Below, piece by piece: positions 1-5,167 of a DNA stretch of 5,167 nt. The stretch comes from Alphaproteobacteria bacterium (lineage in GTDB: Bacteria; Pseudomonadota; Alphaproteobacteria; Sphingomonadales; Sphingomonadaceae), in contig JAENVZ010000144.1 of assembly GCA_016650315.1 (NCBI GenBank), forward strand, positions 1 to 5,167. Reading direction: 5' to 3'. The translations under genes and the position numbers were made by a program. Position 1 is the first letter of the stretch; every line of letters begins with the position of its first letter. Under the pieces are notes generated by a model, which was not told the DNA's origin, did not search any database, and saw only the letters and a list, made by a program, of their open reading frames with translations.

Positions 1-1
1 T

Positions 2-724
2 CTTGCGCTGGTCATGGCGATGGGCTGGCCTTTGTTTGACCGTCGCGCCGACGAGCCTTTTATAGATCCGGCAGAATTGCAGGGAAGCGTCCGCCATGCG
101 TGTCGGCCGGGCATCGTTGCGCCGCTGCTGATCGCTATTGTTGCCGCTGCTCCGCTATGGTCCGCCGCCATGGCGGCTGTATCAGATCCCGTACCCGCCC
201 ATATCGTGCTGCCTGACATCAAGGGCTGGACGCGGGTTGATTATCATCCGGCCTATCCCTGGAAGCCGCATTTTTCCGGCGCGGATCATGAAGTGCTGGG
301 CCGCTATCGCAATAGTCATGGCCAGAAGGTCGATCTGGCCATTATCGTCTATGCCCGGCAAAGCGAGGGACGCGAGCTGGTCGGTTTTGGTCAGGGCGCG
401 GTTGATCCCGATGGCAAATGGGCCTGGTCTGCGTCTGCCCCGGCACCTGCCAAGGCAAGAGGGGAACATATTGTTGCTCCCGGCCCGGTGACGCGCGACG
501 TCGTCAGTTTTTACAGCATAGGCGGTACGATCACCGGCAGTGCGGCGGAAGTAAAGCTCCAGACGCTGAAGGCTCGCTTGATGGGTGGTGATCAGCGCGG
601 CGTGGCGGTTCTGGTTTCCGCCGAAGACCGCAAGGGCCATCCCGCTCAGGCAGCGATCAAGGCCTTTTTGCGCGACATTGGCCCTATTGCGCCAATCGCC
701 GATCGCAGCGCTGGCAGGGATTGA
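2..724 (+). CDS. xrtA: Exosortase A with C-terminal EpsI domain (5' partial)
   Basis: Exosortase A is an inner-membrane cysteine protease/transpeptidase that processes PEP-CTERM proteins; EpsI is the domain fused to it or encoded beside it in exopolysaccharide loci. The reading frame is open to the window edge. Its first residues (LALVMAMGWPLFDR) resemble the end of the last exosortase transmembrane helix. Numbering from the ATG at 14, a second hydrophobic segment lies at about residues 33-55. The EpsI-like part runs from about 67 to 226 and includes GW (71-72), YPWKPHFSGADHE (81-93), an IVYARQSEGRELVGFGQG stretch (111-128), a KWAW segment (135-138) and an LVSAED end (200-205). The exosortase catalytic Cys, Arg and His would lie upstream and cannot be seen. 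I treat the ATG at 14 as internal because no ribosome binding site fits in the preceding bases and the frame stays open. A separate epsI gene starting near 14 is the alternative. EpsI identity is fairly sure; the fusion is likely. Confidence 0.82.
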   Translation, partial: LALVMAMGWPLFDRRADEPFIDPAELQGSVRHACRPGIVAPLLIAIVAAAPLWSAAMAAVSDPVPAHIVLPDIKGWTRVDYHPAYPWKPHFSGADHEVLGRYRNSHGQKVDLAIIVYARQSEGRELVGFGQGAVDPDGKWAWSASAPAPAKARGEHIVAPGPVTRDVVSFYSIGGTITGSAAEVKLQTLKARLMGGDQRGVAVLVSAEDRKGHPAQAAIKAFLRDIGPIAPIADRSAGRD

Positions 725-779
725 CCCGATTTTGTGCAGAACATCGGCAAAGCGGTTTCCCCCTGCCGTGATTGCGCAT

Positions 780-784
780 AAGAG
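780..784 (+). promoter_or_regulatory. Weak ribosome binding site of the amidotransferase gene
   Basis: AAGAG lies 9 nt before the ATG at 794. The match to Shine-Dalgarno is modest. The start is decided mainly by the protein, because this family needs Met-Cys at its N-terminus to expose the catalytic cysteine. The rest of the 69-bp gap after the previous stop shows no convincing promoter or terminator, which supports co-transcription with the exosortase gene. Confidence 0.45.
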
Positions 785-793
785 CTTCAATTC

Positions 794-2692
794 ATGTGCG
801 GAATAGCGGGTATTTTTCATCTTGAGACGGCAAAGCCGGTCGATCCCGCGCGCGTTCGCCTGATGACTGACGCCATGGTGCATCGCGGACCGGATGGATC
901 GGGCGTCTGGACGGCGCCCGGAGTGGGGCTTGGCCACCGCCGCCTGTCCATCATCGACCTTGCGGGCGGGGCGCAGCCGATGCTGACCGACGATGGCGCA
1001 TTGGCGGTGACCTTTAACGGTGAAATCTATAATTTCGCTGCGGTCCGTACCGAGTTGGAATCCAAGGGCCATATTTTCCACACCCACAGCGATACCGAGG
1101 TCATTTTGCATGGCTGGCGGCAATGGGGGCCGGAATGCGTGCAGCGTTTTGACGGCATGTTCGCCTTTGCCCTGTATGATGCCCGGGCGCAGTCTTTGTG
1201 GCTGGTCCGTGATCGGCTCGGGGTTAAGCCGCTGCATTATGCGCAGCTTTCGGACGGCAGCCTGATCTTCGCATCCGAACTCAAGGGGCTGCTCGTGCAT
1301 CCGCTGTTGCGCCGGGCGCCTGATATGCACGCGGTCGAGGATTTCCTTGGCCTTGGTTATGTTCCTGATGATGCGTGCATCGTACAGGGCATCAAAAAGC
1401 TGGGAGCGGGGGAAACGCTGCTGCTCCAGCGTGGGAAGCCATTGCCTGCACCGATCCGCTATTGGGACGTGAGCTTTGCCGACCGCAGCAGGGCCAAACC
1501 CGCTGCCCTGGAGGAAGAGCTGGTTGCGTTGATGCAGGCGGCGGTCCGGTCGCGCATGGTGGCTGATGTGCCGCTGGGTGCATTTCTGTCAGGCGGCGTC
1601 GATAGCAGTTCGGTCGTCGCTCTGATGGCTGAAGCGAGCAAGCGGGCCGTCAAGACCTGCACTATCGGTTTCGACGTCGATACGCTTGATGAAACCGCCT
1701 ACGCCGAACAGATCGCCAAACGTTTCGCCACCGATCACAGCAGCCGTATCGTATCGTCCGACGATTATGCGCTGATCGACACGCTGGTGTATCATTTCGA
1801 CGAACCTTTTGCCGATGCTTCGGCCTTGCCGACGTACCGGGTTTGCGAACTGGCCCGCGAGAGCGTGACTGTGGCACTGTCTGGTGATGGCGCGGATGAG
1901 GCGTTTGCCGGATACCGCCGTTACCGTTTCCAGCATACCGAGGAAAGGCTACGTGGTTTCTTGCCGCAATCGGTGCGCGGACCAATTCTGGGTGGGCTGG
2001 GCCATATTTATCCCAAGGCCGATTGGGCGCCGCGCCCCTTGCGCGCCAAGGCGACTTTGCTGAGCCTCGCGCAGAGCGGGGAGGAGGGCTATGCCGCCGC
2101 TGTTGGCGTTACTGGTCAGCCGATGCGCACGCGCCTGTTCAGCCCCGATGCGCGGACCGCATTGCAGGGCCACCGGGCGGAGGATCGTTATATTCACGCG
2201 ATGCGCAATGCGCCTGCGCGTGAAGCGCTCGATCGGGCGCAATATGCGGACATGAAGATCTGGCTTCCCGGTGACATCCTGACAAAGACGGACCGGATGA
2301 GCATGGCGGTCAGTCTGGAAGCGCGCGAACCATTGCTTGATCACCGGTTGATCGAATTTGCCGCGCGCCTGCCGGTTTCGATGCGGCTGCGTGGTGGGCA
2401 AGGCAAATATCTGCTGAAAAAGGCGATGCAGGCCTATTTGCCTGAGGATATTCTGTACCGGCCCAAAATGGGTTTTGTCACGCCTGTCAGCCATTGGTTC
2501 AGGGGAGCGCTTGCCCCGGAAGCGGCGGCGATTGCGGGCGGTTCGGCACTGGCGCGCACAGGTTGGTTTGATGGCAAAGTCATTGCCAGGGCGGCGGCCG
2601 ATCACAAGAGCGGTCTTGCCGATCATGGACGGCTGTTATGGCAACTGATGATACTGGATCGGTCGCTGGGACGGCTGTTTAACCTGGGTTAA
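794..2692 (+). CDS. Exosortase A system-associated amidotransferase (asparagine synthetase B-like)
   Basis: This is a class II glutamine amidotransferase fused to an asparagine-synthetase domain. In AsnB enzymes the N-terminal half releases ammonia from glutamine and the C-terminal half activates a carboxylate with ATP. The acceptor of the exosortase-linked members is not established; modification of an exopolysaccharide or cell-surface component is usually assumed. The predicted nucleophile is Cys2 (MCGIAG start). The glutaminase site includes HRRLSI (48-53), NGEIYN (75-80) and SDTE (99-102). The synthetase domain has the ATP pyrophosphatase P-loop SGGVDSS (266-272), FDEPFAD (335-341), SGDGADEAFAGYRRY (363-377), LTKTDRMSM (496-504), SLEAREPLLDH (507-517) and a C-terminal PKMGF segment. 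All key residues expected for activity appear intact. The length, 632 residues, fits the exosortase-associated branch and exceeds E. coli AsnB (about 554). The neighbouring XrtA/EpsI gene supports this over a housekeeping asparagine synthetase, which remains the alternative. Confidence 0.9.
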   Translation: MCGIAGIFHLETAKPVDPARVRLMTDAMVHRGPDGSGVWTAPGVGLGHRRLSIIDLAGGAQPMLTDDGALAVTFNGEIYNFAAVRTELESKGHIFHTHSDTEVILHGWRQWGPECVQRFDGMFAFALYDARAQSLWLVRDRLGVKPLHYAQLSDGSLIFASELKGLLVHPLLRRAPDMHAVEDFLGLGYVPDDACIVQGIKKLGAGETLLLQRGKPLPAPIRYWDVSFADRSRAKPAALEEELVALMQAAVRSRMVADVPLGAFLSGGVDSSSVVALMAEASKRAVKTCTIGFDVDTLDETAYAEQIAKRFATDHSSRIVSSDDYALIDTLVYHFDEPFADASALPTYRVCELARESVTVALSGDGADEAFAGYRRYRFQHTEERLRGFLPQSVRGPILGGLGHIYPKADWAPRPLRAKATLLSLAQSGEEGYAAAVGVTGQPMRTRLFSPDARTALQGHRAEDRYIHAMRNAPAREALDRAQYADMKIWLPGDILTKTDRMSMAVSLEAREPLLDHRLIEFAARLPVSMRLRGGQGKYLLKKAMQAYLPEDILYRPKMGFVTPVSHWFRGALAPEAAAIAGGSALARTGWFDGKVIARAAADHKSGLADHGRLLWQLMILDRSLGRLFNLG

Positions 2693-2696
2693 GCCG
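2672..2696. repeat. Imperfect hairpin over the two convergent stop codons
   Basis: TTAAC (2679-2683) can pair with GTTAA (2688-2692) around a 4-nt loop. The outer arms CGGC (2672-2675) and GCCG (2693-2696) add four pairs after a 3-nt bulge on one side. The structure spans the end of the amidotransferase gene and the stop of the convergent regulator. No run of T follows on either strand, so it is not a standard intrinsic terminator. It may slow or mark transcript ends in both directions, or may be chance. Confidence 0.3.
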
Positions 2697-4122
2697 CACT
2701 GCTGTCGATTCCCAATTCGGCGAGTTTGCGATACAGTGTCGAACGACCAATGCCCAGACGGCGGGCAACTTCGGTCATGCGGCCGCGATAATGGCCAATG
2801 GCGAGACGGACGACATCGGCTTCAATGTCGGCCAGCGCCCGGATATTGCCGTCTGATTCATACAGGGTGATGCCGATACCCTCGTCCGAAAAGGGTGCGT
2901 TGGGTGCTTGCCCCTTGTGCATCGCTTCGATCTGAGCGGCAATTTGCGGAAAATCGCTGGGTGTCAGGGCATCGCCGTCGCACAGAACGGCGGCGCGGAA
3001 GAGGGCGTTCTGCAACTGGCGGACATTGCCAGGCCAGCGATGAGTCATCAACAGGTTGAGCGCTTCGGCTGTGATCCCCAGACTGCGCAGACCCGGCTGG
3101 GTGGCGATGCGGGCAAGCAGATGGCGGCACAAGGCAGGAATATCGCCCGTGCGTTCACGCAGGGGAGGAATGGTGAGTTGAACGACGTTGAGGCGATAAT
3201 AGAGATCCTCACGGAAGCGGCCAGCTTCCACCTCGTCCTGCAATTTGCGGTTGGTGGCGGCGATGACGCGGACATCGACATGCTGCGGCATACGCGCGCC
3301 TATGGGCTGAGCCTCGCCATTTTCCAGGACACGGAGCAATTTCACTTGCGCATCCATTGGCAATTCGCCGATTTCATCCAGGAATATTGTGCCGCCGTCG
3401 GCGTCGATAAACCGCCCGACCTGACGTTCGAATGCGCCGGTAAAGGCTCCGCGTTCATGGCCGAACAGTTCCGATTCCACCAGATTGATAGGAATCGCGC
3501 CGCAATTTACCGTCACCATAGGGTGTTTGAAACGGGGTGATGCCGCATGAATGGCCTGGGCAATGACTTCCTTACCGACGCCGCTTTCGCCCTCAACCAA
3601 TACGGGAATGCGCGCGCGTGCAGCCTTGGCCGCGATGGCCAGCGCTGTACGAAATTGCGGTGCAGAACCGACAATTTCCTCAAAAGCCAGCGGCGTGGAC
3701 ATTTTTTCGGTCAGTGGCCGCAACTCGCCCACGTCAGGCGCGGCGGTAATAGCGGCGTGCAGCGCGGCGAGCAGCCGATCGGGCGCAATCGGTTTTGACA
3801 GGAAATCCGTCGCACCCGCACGCATCGCCTCAACCGCAACGGCAACACTATTATGTGCGGTCAGGATCAGGATCGGCAGGGCAGGGCGGCGTTCCTTGAT
3901 GTCCAAAATCAGCTTGCCCGCGTCGAAATCCGGTATCCAGTGGTCCAGCAATATGGCGTCAAGGCGCATCCCGTCCTGCGTGCCGAGCATCGCAATGGCG
4001 GTTTCACCGTCATTGGCGAACACGGTCCGCCAGCCCGCACGCGTCGCCAAAGCGGCAACCAGTCTGCGCTGCGCAGGTTCATCGTCGATCAGCATCAGCA
4101 GGGGCATGCCGTTTTGCGCCAT
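2689..4122 (-). CDS. Sigma-54-dependent response regulator, NtrC family (PrsR-like candidate)
   Basis: This 477-residue protein has the full NtrC layout and should, when phosphorylated, activate sigma-54 RNA polymerase using ATP. The receiver spans about 7-122, with acidic pair D13/D14, phosphoacceptor D60 (LLDHWIP), T88 and K110. The AAA+ domain spans about 147-385, with Walker A GESGVGKE (178-185), the sigma-54 contact loop GAFTGA (225-230), Walker B TIFLDE (245-250), arginine-finger segment FREDLYYRL (303-311) and sensor [10 protein letters not shown] (363-370). A Fis-type helix-turn-helix lies at about 447-472 ([19 protein letters not shown]). All core motifs are intact. No histidine kinase lies beside it in the window, so its partner is unknown. 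It converges on an exosortase-system gene, and PEP-CTERM loci often carry an NtrC-type regulator (PrsR), so control of that locus is a reasonable inference. Other NtrC-type regulators would look alike. The start at 4122 is supported by GAGG five bases upstream. Confidence 0.93.
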   Translation of the reverse strand: MAQNGMPLLMLIDDEPAQRRLVAALATRAGWRTVFANDGETAIAMLGTQDGMRLDAILLDHWIPDFDAGKLILDIKERRPALPILILTAHNSVAVAVEAMRAGATDFLSKPIAPDRLLAALHAAITAAPDVGELRPLTEKMSTPLAFEEIVGSAPQFRTALAIAAKAARARIPVLVEGESGVGKEVIAQAIHAASPRFKHPMVTVNCGAIPINLVESELFGHERGAFTGAFERQVGRFIDADGGTIFLDEIGELPMDAQVKLLRVLENGEAQPIGARMPQHVDVRVIAATNRKLQDEVEAGRFREDLYYRLNVVQLTIPPLRERTGDIPALCRHLLARIATQPGLRSLGITAEALNLLMTHRWPGNVRQLQNALFRAAVLCDGDALTPSDFPQIAAQIEAMHKGQAPNAPFSDEGIGITLYESDGNIRALADIEADVVRLAIGHYRGRMTEVARRLGIGRSTLYRKLAELGIDSSAA

Positions 4123-4127
4123 GAAGA

Positions 4128-4131
4128 CCTC
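4128..4131 (-). promoter_or_regulatory. Ribosome binding site of the NtrC-family regulator
   Basis: On the minus strand GAGG lies 5 nt before the ATG at 4122. The spacing and sequence support that start codon over the next in-frame ATG (Met6). Confidence 0.6.
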
Positions 4132-4165
4132 ATTTAATTGGATGGATGGCCAACATAACTGTCCG

Positions 4166-4190
4166 GGGTAAAGACCCTATTAATCTAATA
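4166..4190. promoter_or_regulatory. Two abutting inverted repeats in the divergent control region (candidate operator)
   Basis: The 153 bp between the divergent regulator and oxidase-subunit genes (4123-4275) contain two short dyads placed end to end. The first is GGGT-aaag-ACCC (4166-4177) and the second is TATTA-atc-TAATA (4178-4190). The AT-rich second dyad is the least GC-rich part of the region. It lies 44 bp upstream of the regulator start and 85 bp upstream of the oxidase-subunit start, so it could serve as an operator or promoter core for either gene. The arms are short (4 and 5 bp), so each could arise by chance. No clear -24/-12 sigma-54 promoter (GG and GC ten bases apart in context) was found here. 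Confidence 0.3.
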
Positions 4191-4207
4191 AGGATTCTTT
4201 CCTGCAC

Positions 4208-4236
4208 TTGGGCTTGAGGGATGGGACGCATATGAC
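4208..4236 (+). promoter_or_regulatory. Possible sigma-70-type promoter of the oxidase-subunit/pnt operon
   Basis: TTGGGC (4208-4213) and TATGAC (4231-4236) are separated by 17 bp. They match the -35 and -10 consensus at three and four of six positions. A start a few bases past 4236 would give a leader of roughly 30 nt with the ribosome binding site inside it. The match is weak; the spacing and position are the main support. Confidence 0.25.
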
Positions 4237-4263
4237 TAAACAGGCAGCGAAACGGAATCTGCA

Positions 4264-4270
4264 AGGGGAG
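4264..4270 (+). promoter_or_regulatory. Strong ribosome binding site of the 40-codon gene
   Basis: AGGGGAG ends 5 nt before the ATG at 4276. It is the best Shine-Dalgarno sequence in the window and is strong evidence that the very short downstream frame is a translated gene. Confidence 0.75.
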
Positions 4271-4275
4271 CGTCA

Positions 4276-4398
4276 ATGGCATCGAACAGTGACATGAAGA
4301 ATGAAATGAAGACGTATGAAAGTTTCATTTCATTCTTCAAATGGGGGACGATCATCAGCTTCGGCATTGCCGCGCTTGTCGTCTTCCTGATCGCCTGA
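4276..4398 (+). CDS. aa3-type cytochrome c oxidase subunit IV-like small membrane protein
   Basis: This is a 40-residue protein. It has a short polar N-terminus (MASNSDMKNEMKTYESFISF, residues 1-20), then FKW and one transmembrane helix at about 23-40 ending in FLIA. The pattern TY..F.....KW followed by a single helix and a terminal LIA is that of the bacterial aa3-type cytochrome c oxidase subunit IV family. In that family the peptide is a single-helix accessory subunit bound to the oxidase in the inner membrane; it has no catalytic residues and its role is unclear. A strong ribosome binding site precedes the start. The pntA-type gene begins 14 bp after the stop, so the two are probably one transcript. 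No other oxidase gene is visible, so a role with transhydrogenase or another membrane complex is possible. Codons 7-22 contain a perfect 16-bp inverted repeat, described separately. Identification rests on pattern recognition of a very short sequence. Confidence 0.85.
   Translation: MASNSDMKNEMKTYESFISFFKWGTIISFGIAALVVFLIA
4295..4339 (+). repeat. Perfect 16-bp inverted repeat inside the 40-codon gene
   Basis: TGAAGAATGAAATGAA (4295-4310) is exactly complementary in reverse to TTCATTTCATTCTTCA (4324-4339), leaving a 13-nt loop. In RNA a G-U pair (4311/4323) could add one step. It covers codons 7-12 and 17-22 and begins 17 nt after the start codon. A competing inner dyad, ATGAAA-g-TTTCAT (4316-4328), shares part of the right arm. 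ATGAA occurs four times between 4294 and 4320. No T run follows, so it is not an intrinsic terminator. The repeat is certain; its function is unknown. Confidence 0.9.
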
Positions 4399-4412
4399 TA
4401 GGCACAGAACCC

Positions 4413-5167
4413 ATGAAAATTGCTGTTCTGAAAGAGCAGACCGAAGGCGAGAGGCGGGTTGCCGCCACGCCGGAAACGGTCAAGAAGTTCATTGGCCTTG
4501 GTGCGAGCCTGGCGGTTGAGCAGGGTGCGGGCGAATCGGCGTCGATTGCAGATTCTGATTATGCTGGCGCGGGTGCGGCAGTTGGCGATCGTGCAATGGT
4601 GCTGAAGGATGCGGACATCATATTGGGTGTCCAGGGTCCGCCTCCAGCGAGCCTTGGCGGTGCCAAGGCAGGCGCTTTGCTGGTTGCCGGACTTAATCCT
4701 TTTGGTGAACGGGCGCGGGTTGATGCTTATGCCGCCGCCGGGATTGAAGCGCTGGCGATGGAATTCATGCCACGCATTACGCGTGCGCAGTCGATGGACA
4801 TATTGTCATCGCAGTCAAACCTGTCGGGCTACAAAGCCGTGCTGGACGCTGCGGCCGAATATGGTCGGGCCTTTCCGATGATGATGACAGCGGCGGGCAC
4901 GGTTTCGGCCGCGCGTGCCTTCATCATGGGTGTGGGCGTTGCGGGGCTGCAAGCGATTGCGACGGCGCGGCGTTTGGGTGCGCAGGTGTCTGCTACCGAC
5001 GTCCGGTCGGCGACCAAGGAGCAGATCCAGTCGCTGGGCGCCAAGCCGATTTTCGTTGAAAATGTTGCTGGCATCGAGGGTGAAGGTTCGGGCGGTTATG
5101 CTTCGGAAATGTCGGAGGAGTATCAGAAGGCGCAAGCCGAACTGGTATCCAGCCACATCGCCAAGCA
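4413..5167 (+). CDS. pntA: NAD(P) transhydrogenase subunit alpha, N-terminal part (3' partial)
   Basis: PntA carries the NAD(H)-binding domain I of proton-translocating transhydrogenase, which uses the proton gradient to move hydride from NADH to NADP+ at the inner membrane. The 251 complete codons before the window edge begin MKIAVLKE and continue GERRVAATPE (12-21), typical of the alanine dehydrogenase/PntA family. The characteristic loop R121, Q126, D129, S132 (in RAQSMDILSSQSNLSGYKAV, 124-143) separates transhydrogenase from alanine dehydrogenase and has the spacing of the RQD loop of the Rhodospirillum rubrum enzyme. A Rossmann nucleotide site follows: GVGVAG (173-178), then D196 in SATDVR, the expected ribose-binding acid. 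Whether the protein is the short alphaproteobacterial PntAA or a longer PntA lies beyond the window. It starts 14 bp after the 40-codon gene with only a weak AGG (4401-4403 region), so translation may be coupled to that gene. The frame has no stop before the edge. Confidence 0.95.
   Translation, partial: MKIAVLKEQTEGERRVAATPETVKKFIGLGASLAVEQGAGESASIADSDYAGAGAAVGDRAMVLKDADIILGVQGPPPASLGGAKAGALLVAGLNPFGERARVDAYAAAGIEALAMEFMPRITRAQSMDILSSQSNLSGYKAVLDAAAEYGRAFPMMMTAAGTVSAARAFIMGVGVAGLQAIATARRLGAQVSATDVRSATKEQIQSLGAKPIFVENVAGIEGEGSGGYASEMSEEYQKAQAELVSSHIAK

Noticed and set aside
14..724. A complete stand-alone EpsI gene starting at the ATG at 14
   Set aside because: The frame is open to the window edge with hydrophobic residues like an exosortase helix, and no Shine-Dalgarno sequence precedes the ATG. 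It cannot be fully excluded without upstream sequence.
745..768. CGGCA...TGCCG inverted repeat between the EpsI and amidotransferase genes as a terminator
   Set aside because: There are only five base pairs, a 14-nt loop and no following T run, so it does not support termination between the two genes.
725..793. Sigma-54 promoter upstream of the amidotransferase, which could link it to the neighbouring regulator
   Set aside because: Partial likenesses such as the stretch near 764-773 lack the near-invariant GG and GC pairs at the required 10-bp separation.
182..1330. Long minus-strand open frame of 382 codons
   Set aside because: It lies antisense to the EpsI part and the amidotransferase, crosses two real genes and a gap, and shows no recognisable domain. 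Long antisense frames are common in high-GC coding DNA.
2679..2692. TTAA-N6-TTAA resembling a CtrA site
   Set aside because: The CtrA consensus has a 7-bp spacer (TTAA-N7-TTAA), and this copy is at a gene junction rather than in a promoter.
2908..3540. Plus-strand open frame of 210 codons opposite the regulator
   Set aside because: It is fully antisense to the AAA+ and linker region of the NtrC-family gene, whose motifs are unmistakable, and has no recognisable domain.
4232..4297. Small frame of 21 residues overlapping the start of the 40-codon gene, and a 4-residue frame from 4221 ending at 4235
   Set aside because: Neither has a well-placed ribosome binding site. The strong Shine-Dalgarno sequence at 4264-4270 clearly serves the ATG at 4276.

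Overview
The window looks like chromosomal DNA from a sphingomonad-type alphaproteobacterium (Sphingomonadales such as Sphingobium, Sphingomonas or Novosphingobium). I infer this from the moderately high GC content, a fused exosortase A/EpsI protein followed by an exosortase-associated amidotransferase, and a tiny aa3-oxidase subunit IV gene directly upstream of a pntA-type transhydrogenase gene. This is recognition from protein features, not a database match.

Left part (1-2692, + strand): the 3' end of an exosortase A (XrtA) gene with a C-terminal EpsI domain, cut by the window edge, then a complete 632-residue asparagine-synthetase-like amidotransferase of the exosortase A/exopolysaccharide system. 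The two are 69 bp apart in the same direction and probably form part of one operon for PEP-CTERM protein sorting and exopolysaccharide production.

Middle (2689-4122, - strand): a complete NtrC-family, sigma-54-dependent response regulator with receiver, AAA+ and Fis-type HTH domains. It converges on the amidotransferase gene. The two stop codons share the bases TTAA, so there is no intergenic space for a normal terminator. Its position suggests, but does not prove, that it controls the exosortase/exopolysaccharide locus in the manner of PrsR.

Right part (4123-5167): a 153-bp divergent control region containing two abutting inverted repeats. It is followed on the + strand by a 40-residue membrane protein of the bacterial aa3-type cytochrome c oxidase subunit IV family and, 14 bp later, the N-terminal two thirds of a NAD(P) transhydrogenase alpha subunit (PntA/PntAA), cut by the right edge. 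Both belong to inner-membrane energy metabolism.

The families are all known, and I see no mobile element, CRISPR array, tRNA or rRNA. The most unexpected structure is a perfect 16-bp inverted repeat with a 13-nt loop inside the start of the 40-codon gene. It is far longer than chance predicts and could form a strong mRNA hairpin just downstream of the initiating ribosome.
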